A stretch of 10,491 bases of DNA from an uncultured Mycoplasmatota bacterium (GTDB lineage: Bacteria > Bacillota_I > Bacilli_A > RF39 > UBA660). Positions 6,503-10,491 of the stretch are shown here, in pieces (the first letter of the stretch is position 1; each line of letters starts with the position of its first letter). The position numbers were made by a program, and so were the translations under genes. Below the pieces are notes generated by a model. It worked only from the letters and a program-made list of their open reading frames with translations, had not been told where the DNA came from and did not search any database. Where the stretch lies: contig URXR01000042.1 in NCBI GenBank assembly GCA_900551925.1, positions 1 through 10,491 on the forward strand, read 5' to 3'.

Positions 6503-9127
6503 ATGAAATATGTATATTCTTTCAGCGAAGGCAATAAAGATATGAAAAATTTACTTGGCGGAAAAGGTGCTAATCTTTGCGAAATGTTAAGTATTGGCCT
6601 TCCTGTTCCCTTAGGATTTACAGTAACCACAGAAGCTTGTTTAAAATATTATGAAAACAATAAAGAACTACCAGAAATCATTATAAATCAAATAGAACAA
6701 GCTATCAAAGATTTAGAATCTAAAACCGGTAAAAAATTTGACAGCCAAGAAAACCCTTTACTAGTCTCAGTAAGAAGTGGAGCCAGAAGTTCTATGCCTG
6801 GTATGATGGATACTATTTTAAATTTAGGACTTAATGATGAAATAGTAAAATCATTAGAAACTAAAATGGATAAAAGATTTATTTATGACTGCTATCGTCG
6901 TTTTATAAGTATGTATAGTGATGTCGTTAAAGGTTATGATAAAAGTAGTTTTGAACGAGTTTTAGATGATTTTAAAAATCAAAAAAATTTAAAATCAGAC
7001 TTAGAACTAACTGCTGACGATTTAAAAGAAATTATAACTATCTTTAAAGAAAATTATCAAAATTTAGCAGGAGAAGAATTTCCTCAAGATCCTAAAACCC
7101 AATTAATCGAAGCAGTTAAAGCGGTATTTAGATCTTGGAACAACGAAAGAGCTAAATTCTATCGCAAAATGAACAATATTCCAGACAATTGGGGTACTGC
7201 GGTTAATGTTCAAGAAATGGTCTACGGGAATTTAAATAGCAATTCTTTAACAGGAGTAGTTTTCAGTAGAAATCCTGCTACTGGAGAAAATAAATTATAT
7301 GGCGAATTTTTAGTAAATGCTCAAGGAGAAGATGTCGTTGCCGGAGTAAGAACTCCTGAAAACATTAATAATTTAGAAAAAATTATGCCAGAGTGCTATT
7401 ATGAATTAAAAGAAAATTGTAAAAAGCTAGAAAATCATTATAAAGATATGCAAGACATGGAATTTACTGTCGAAAACGGCAAACTATACATGCTTCAAAC
7501 TAGAAATGGCAAAAGAACTGGGGAAGCTGCTGTAAAAATAGCAGTAGATTTAGTAAAAGAAGGTATTATAACTAAAGAAAAAGCAATTTTAAGAGTAGAA
7601 CCAAAACTAATTGATCAATTACTTCATCCTACCTTTGACAAGCAAGATCTGAAAACTAAAAAACTAATTGCTACTGGTTTAGCTGCCTCACCAGGAGCAG
7701 GTTCTGGAAAAATATATTTTTCCTATCAAGATTTAAAAAAAGCTAAAGAACAAGGCGAGGAAGATCTAATTTTAGTAAGGCTTGAAACCTCTCCAGAAGA
7801 TATTGAAGGAATGAGCATTTCCAAAGCTATCCTAACTTTAAGAGGAGGAATGACCTCTCATGCTGCCGTAGTAGCTAGAGGTATGGGAACACCTTGTGTA
7901 TCAGGTTGTGAAACTTTAAAGATTAATGAAAAAGAAAAAGAATTACATGCAGGTAATATTATCATTAAAGAAGGTGATTACTTAAGTATTGATGGCACAA
8001 CAGGTAAAGTATACCAAGGTAAAACCATAACTAAAGAACGGGAAATAACCGGAGATTTTAAAACATTTATGAACTGGGCCACAGAAGCAAATGGCGTAAA
8101 AGTAAGAGCCAATGCCGACAATGCTAAAGATGCTCAAACTGCTTTAAAACTAGGAGCAACCGGAATTGGCCTTTGCCGTACTGAACACATGTTTTTTGAC
8201 GAAAAAAGAATCTTTGCTTTTAGAAAGATGATTTTATCCAATGATGAAACTGAAAGAAATAAAGCTCTAACTGAAATTCTTCCTTATCAAAAAGAAGATT
8301 TTAAACAGTTATTTAAAGTAATGAACGGTTTCCCAGTAACCATTCGTTTACTAGATCCACCACTTCATGAATTTTTACCTAAAAAAAGTTCTGAAATTGA
8401 AGAATTAGCAACAAATTTAAATATCAAAACAGAAGACATTCAAAAAAGAATAACAGAACTAAAAGAATTCAATCCTATGATGGGACATCGTGGTTGCAGG
8501 CTTTCTATAACTTATCCCGAAATAGCCAAAATGCAAACTAAAGCGATTATTGAAGCTAGCATCGAAGTTAAAAATGAAGGCTATAAAGTTATACCTGAAA
8601 TAATGATTCCTTTAGTAGGAGAAGTAAAAGAACTAAAATATTTAAAAAATATAATCAAAAAAACTATAGAGGAAGTTTTTAAAGCCAAAAAAACTGAAAT
8701 AAATTACCTAATAGGAACAATGATTGAAGTTCCAAGAGGAGCCATAACAGCAGATGAAATAGGAAAAGAAGCTGAGTTCTTCTCATTTGGAACTAATGAC
8801 TTAACCCAAATGACTTATGGTTATTCTAGAGATGATGCTACAAAGTTCTTAAACGATTATTACGATAAACATATCCTCGACTTCAATCCTTTTGAAAAAA
8901 TAGATCAAAAAGGAGTAGGAGCTTTAATCAAAGAAGCTATAGAAAAAGGTAAAAGTGTAAATAAAAATATAGAGCTTGGAGTATGCGGTGAACAAGGAGC
9001 TGATCCTGAAAGTATTAAATTTTTAAGTGAATTAAACATTGATTATGTCTCATGCAGTCCTTATCGAGTACCTATAGCAAAACTAGCAGCAGCTCAAGCT
9101 AAAATACTAAATTCAAAAAGCAATTAA
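6503..9127 (+). CDS. ppdK: Pyruvate, phosphate dikinase
   Basis: This 874-residue enzyme has the full length usual for bacterial PPDK. It catalyses the reversible conversion of ATP, phosphate and pyruvate to AMP, pyrophosphate and phosphoenolpyruvate in the cytosol. In anaerobes it often works in the glycolytic direction in place of, or beside, pyruvate kinase. The N-terminal nucleotide-binding domain shows G-G-K-G-A-N-L (19-25) and V-S-V-R-S-G-A-R-S-S-M-P-G-M-M-D-T (88-104), with Q332 and R334 near its end. The central phosphohistidine domain carries G-G-M-T-S-H-A-A-V-V-A-R-G (448-460), with catalytic H453 and the regulatory-type T451. The C-terminal PEP/pyruvate barrel shows G-L-C-R-T-E-H-M-F (556-564), R615, E742, N765 and the catalytic-type C828 in G-V-C-G-E-Q (826-831). 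No key residue is missing. ATG 6503 has GGAG eight bases upstream. No PPDK regulatory kinase/phosphorylase gene is in the window. The next gene, cvpA, follows after 62 bp. Confidence 0.98.
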   Translation: MKYVYSFSEGNKDMKNLLGGKGANLCEMLSIGLPVPLGFTVTTEACLKYYENNKELPEIIINQIEQAIKDLESKTGKKFDSQENPLLVSVRSGARSSMPGMMDTILNLGLNDEIVKSLETKMDKRFIYDCYRRFISMYSDVVKGYDKSSFERVLDDFKNQKNLKSDLELTADDLKEIITIFKENYQNLAGEEFPQDPKTQLIEAVKAVFRSWNNERAKFYRKMNNIPDNWGTAVNVQEMVYGNLNSNSLTGVVFSRNPATGENKLYGEFLVNAQGEDVVAGVRTPENINNLEKIMPECYYELKENCKKLENHYKDMQDMEFTVENGKLYMLQTRNGKRTGEAAVKIAVDLVKEGIITKEKAILRVEPKLIDQLLHPTFDKQDLKTKKLIATGLAASPGAGSGKIYFSYQDLKKAKEQGEEDLILVRLETSPEDIEGMSISKAILTLRGGMTSHAAVVARGMGTPCVSGCETLKINEKEKELHAGNIIIKEGDYLSIDGTTGKVYQGKTITKEREITGDFKTFMNWATEANGVKVRANADNAKDAQTALKLGATGIGLCRTEHMFFDEKRIFAFRKMILSNDETERNKALTEILPYQKEDFKQLFKVMNGFPVTIRLLDPPLHEFLPKKSSEIEELATNLNIKTEDIQKRITELKEFNPMMGHRGCRLSITYPEIAKMQTKAIIEASIEVKNEGYKVIPEIMIPLVGEVKELKYLKNIIKKTIEEVFKAKKTEINYLIGTMIEVPRGAITADEIGKEAEFFSFGTNDLTQMTYGYSRDDATKFLNDYYDKHILDFNPFEKIDQKGVGALIKEAIEKGKSVNKNIELGVCGEQGADPESIKFLSELNIDYVSCSPYRVPIAKLAAAQAKILNSKSN

Positions 9128-9189
9128 CAAAAATAATTTTATTTATTTTTTAAAAAGTTTGTTGTATACTATAATAGGAGGTAGTATTA

Positions 9190-9867
9190 ATGAATATAAT
9201 AGATATAGTAATAATATTTGGTTTATTATTAGGGGGATTTGCTGGTGCTAAAAATGGTTTCTTTAAACAAAGTGTTGTTTTAGTAGGAACAATTCTATGT
9301 TTTGTCCTATCCTGGATATTTAAAGATTTTATAGCTAACTTTTTAAGCTATAATTTACCATTTTTCAATTTTGCTGGACCATTCGAAGGTTTAACATCAC
9401 TTAATATAGTAATGTATCAATTAATAGCATTCTTACTTCTAATGTTTTTATTCACTGCTATTTTAGTAGTAATAATAAGAATGACCGGAGTTTTTGAAAA
9501 AATCCTAAAAATGACTATTATTTTAGGAATACCTTCTAAAATATTAGGATTTATAGTCGGAGCTATTGAAGCTTATGTAATACTATTTGTAATTTTATTT
9601 TTCTTTTCGCAACCAGCCTTTAATATCGAAATAGTAAACGATTCAAAATTTGCTAATACTATTGTAAACTCTTCACCAGGTCTTTCTAATATAGTAGGCA
9701 ATATGAATGATGCTGTAAATGATATTTATGAAATAACTAGTAGTTACAGTGTTAATCAAAATACTTATGACTTTAACCGAAGAGTAATAGACAGTTTATT
9801 AGAACATGAAGTAATAGATATGGAATACGTAAATAATTTAATAAGCAAGGGAAAAATATCTTATTAA
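9190..9867 (+). CDS. cvpA: CvpA-family membrane protein
   Basis: This 225-residue protein matches the CvpA (colicin V production) family of small integral membrane proteins. In Firmicutes the biochemical role of the family is not settled. Four hydrophobic segments are visible at about residues 2-20, 27-50, 73-98 and 115-140. Family features are N-I-I-D at the N-terminus, the G-x-x-x-G-x-x-x-G-F-F loop between segments 1 and 2 (16-25), and the glycine-rich G-I-P-S-K-I-L-G-F-I-V-G-A (113-125) at the start of segment 4. Residues 141-225 form a hydrophilic tail probably outside the membrane. A perfect AGGAGG (9176-9181) stands eight bases before the ATG. The stop is 14 bp from the thioredoxin gene, so the two are almost surely co-transcribed. 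They may be read through from ppdK, because no strong terminator or well-placed promoter is seen between. In many Firmicutes cvpA lies next to mutS2, which is absent here. Confidence 0.85.
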   Translation: MNIIDIVIIFGLLLGGFAGAKNGFFKQSVVLVGTILCFVLSWIFKDFIANFLSYNLPFFNFAGPFEGLTSLNIVMYQLIAFLLLMFLFTAILVVIIRMTGVFEKILKMTIILGIPSKILGFIVGAIEAYVILFVILFFFSQPAFNIEIVNDSKFANTIVNSSPGLSNIVGNMNDAVNDIYEITSSYSVNQNTYDFNRRVIDSLLEHEVIDMEYVNNLISKGKISY

Positions 9868-9881
9868 AAAGGAGGAATAAT

Positions 9882-10175
9882 ATGATAAAAAATTATAATG
9901 GCGAAGATTTAGAAAAACTAGAAGGATTATATTTAATAGATTTCTATGCTGATTGGTGCGGACCATGCAAAATGATGAGCCCAATTTTAGAACAATTAAA
10001 AGATATAAATATTATAAAAATAAATGTTGATGAAAATGAAGAACTAGCTAAAAAATATAAAGTAATGTCTATTCCTAATATGTTTCTTCTAAAAGATGGA
10101 AAAGTAGAAAAACAATTAATTGGTTTCCATTCTAAAGAAGACTTAGAACAAGAAATAAATAACGTAAAAAGGTAA
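9882..10175 (+). CDS. trxA: Thioredoxin
   Basis: This 97-residue protein is slightly shorter than the usual 103-110. Thioredoxins reduce protein disulfides in the cytosol and are recycled by thioredoxin reductase. The active site W-C-G-P-C is at 25-29, preceded by the conserved buried aspartate D20 in I-D-F-Y-A-D. The cis-proline is P65 in S-I-P (63-65). K-I-N-V-D-E-N (46-52) and the late glycine G81 fit the fold. There is no signal peptide or membrane anchor. AAGGAGG (9869-9875) lies six bases before the ATG. The gene is 14 bp downstream of cvpA, and its stop codon lies inside the stem of a terminator. The canonical W-C-G-P-C and all landmark residues support a genuine thioredoxin. No thioredoxin reductase gene lies beside it. 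Confidence 0.95.
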   Translation: MIKNYNGEDLEKLEGLYLIDFYADWCGPCKMMSPILEQLKDINIIKINVDENEELAKKYKVMSIPNMFLLKDGKVEKQLIGFHSKEDLEQEINNVKR

Positions 10176-10192
10176 GAATTCTTATCTTTTTT
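10166..10192 (+). terminator. Intrinsic terminator overlapping the trxA stop codon
   Basis: AAAAAGGTAAG (10166-10176) pairs with CTTATCTTTTT (10181-10191), with one G-T wobble and an AATT tetraloop. The 3' arm runs into a six-T tract ending at 10192. The TAA stop of trxA (10173-10175) is part of the left arm. The element is nearly symmetrical, with A and T runs on both sides, so it could also stop transcription on the other strand. Confidence 0.85.
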
Positions 10193-10240
10193 GTTAATAA
10201 TTACAAATTTTATATAATTTTAATAATTTGATATGTATTT

Positions 10241-10287
10241 AAAATGAAATATATAAATTTCTTTTATGAAGTTTTATGTTTCATTTT
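10241..10287. repeat. Long imperfect inverted repeat in the A/T-rich spacer
   Basis: AAAATGAAATATA (10241-10253) and TATGTTTCATTTT (10275-10287) are inverted arms of 13 positions, with 12 Watson-Crick pairs and one G-T, around a 21-bp centre. The element lies 31 bp upstream of the -35 of the gene starting at 10380. It may be an operator, a weak secondary terminator or a relic of an insertion; the sequence alone does not decide. The rest of the spacer (10193-10379) holds no convincing gene. Confidence 0.45.
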
Positions 10288-10318
10288 TATATTGTATTAA
10301 ATTTTATTAAATAGTCAT

Positions 10319-10347
10319 TTTACAAAATATATTTATTGTTTTATAGT
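10319..10347 (+). promoter_or_regulatory. Promoter of the gene starting at 10380
   Basis: The -35 TTTACA (10319-10324) is followed after 17 bp by the -10 TATAGT (10342-10347). Each hexamer has one mismatch to the sigma-A consensus. The expected start near 10354 places GGAGG (10368-10372) in a short leader. A strong terminator upstream makes an independent promoter necessary. Confidence 0.65.
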
Positions 10348-10379
10348 GGTATTGATTTTCATAACTTGGAGGTTTTATT

Positions 10380-10491
10380 ATGACTTATTACGATAAAATT
10401 AAAACTGAATTTATAAATAATGAAGTATATAAAAAAGTAAAGGATTATTCTAAAAATAAGAATGATTTACTTACTTATTACAATGTTGGTA
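10380..10491 (+). CDS. Partial gene, probable DUF1016/YhcG-type N-terminus
   Basis: This reading frame is open at the right edge; 37 codons are visible. A strong GGAGG (10368-10372) lies seven bases before the ATG, and a promoter stands at the right distance. The visible protein is lysine- and tyrosine-rich with no signal peptide. The segment D-Y-S-K-N-K-N-D-L-L-T-Y-Y-N-V-G (residues 22-37) resembles, from memory, the start of DUF1016 N-terminal domain proteins (YhcG-like), where a tyrosine-rich helix leads into a conserved glycine. Full-length members often have a C-terminal PDDEXK nuclease-like domain and are often found near type I restriction-modification genes. The family assignment rests on a short stretch. 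That the gene is real is much more certain. Confidence 0.6.
   Translation, partial: MTYYDKIKTEFINNEVYKKVKDYSKNKNDLLTYYNVG

Noticed and set aside
9129..9151. A/T-only hairpin after ppdK (AAAAATAA with TTATTTTT)
   Set aside because: The 8-bp stem has no G-C pair and would be unstable, and only one T follows the arm. It is not a convincing terminator.
9165..9175. TATACT/TATAAT -10-like boxes just before cvpA
   Set aside because: A transcript start about seven bases downstream would fall within or after the AGGAGG ribosome site (9176-9181), so the mRNA would lack a usable site. The -35 is also poor. Read-through from ppdK is more likely.
10244..10311. Two tiny ATG frames of 18 and 14 codons in the A/T-rich spacer
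   Set aside because: Neither has a ribosome site, both are very short, and they sit inside the inverted-repeat region.
1..10491. CRISPR arrays, tRNA/rRNA genes, insertion sequences
   Set aside because: No regularly spaced repeats, cloverleaf-like segments, rRNA-like stretches or transposase motifs were seen; nearly all DNA is accounted for by protein genes and short spacers.

Overview
This is a low-G+C, gene-dense chromosomal segment with every convincing gene on the + strand. Strong AGGAGG-type ribosome sites, short 5' leaders, TATAAT-type promoters and Firmicutes-like proteins point to a Firmicutes/Bacilli-type bacterium, possibly a small-genome uncultured lineage near the Erysipelotrichia or Mollicutes. 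That placement is an inference. The genetic code looks standard: all tryptophans examined are TGG, and no gene reads through TGA. The eight visible stops are five TAA and three TAG, with no TGA. An FtsW/SpoVE-type glycosyltransferase argues for a peptidoglycan wall, and PPDK plus several flavoproteins suggest a fermentative life style.

Layout. Positions 1-126 hold a good extended -10 promoter. It drives a 486-residue cytoplasmic TPR protein with an unusual C-terminal domain, followed by ftsW/spoVE. A second promoter near 2774 precedes two flavoproteins, a HI0933/YhiN-type protein and a COG2509-type protein, whose genes overlap by 8 bp. A third promoter (5665-5693) drives an unrecognised single-pass membrane protein, closed by a clear terminator at 6392-6421. 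A fourth promoter precedes ppdK (pyruvate, phosphate dikinase), which is followed by cvpA and a small thioredoxin gene. A terminator that overlaps the thioredoxin stop codon ends this unit.

After 10176 the character changes. About 200 bp of very A/T-rich spacer carries a long imperfect inverted repeat and a new promoter. The start of a further gene begins at 10380 and runs off the window. Its first 37 residues resemble the N-terminus of DUF1016/YhcG-type proteins, which are often found near restriction-modification genes, so the right edge may be the start of a defence or accessory locus.

Most of the window is housekeeping: cell wall, redox and central carbon metabolism. The items most worth a second look are the C-terminal domain of the TPR protein, the unknown membrane protein with its own transcription unit, the cvpA-trxA pair that seems to lack the mutS2 found between them in relatives, and the truncated gene at the right end. 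I did not find a convincing new multi-gene system fully contained in the window.
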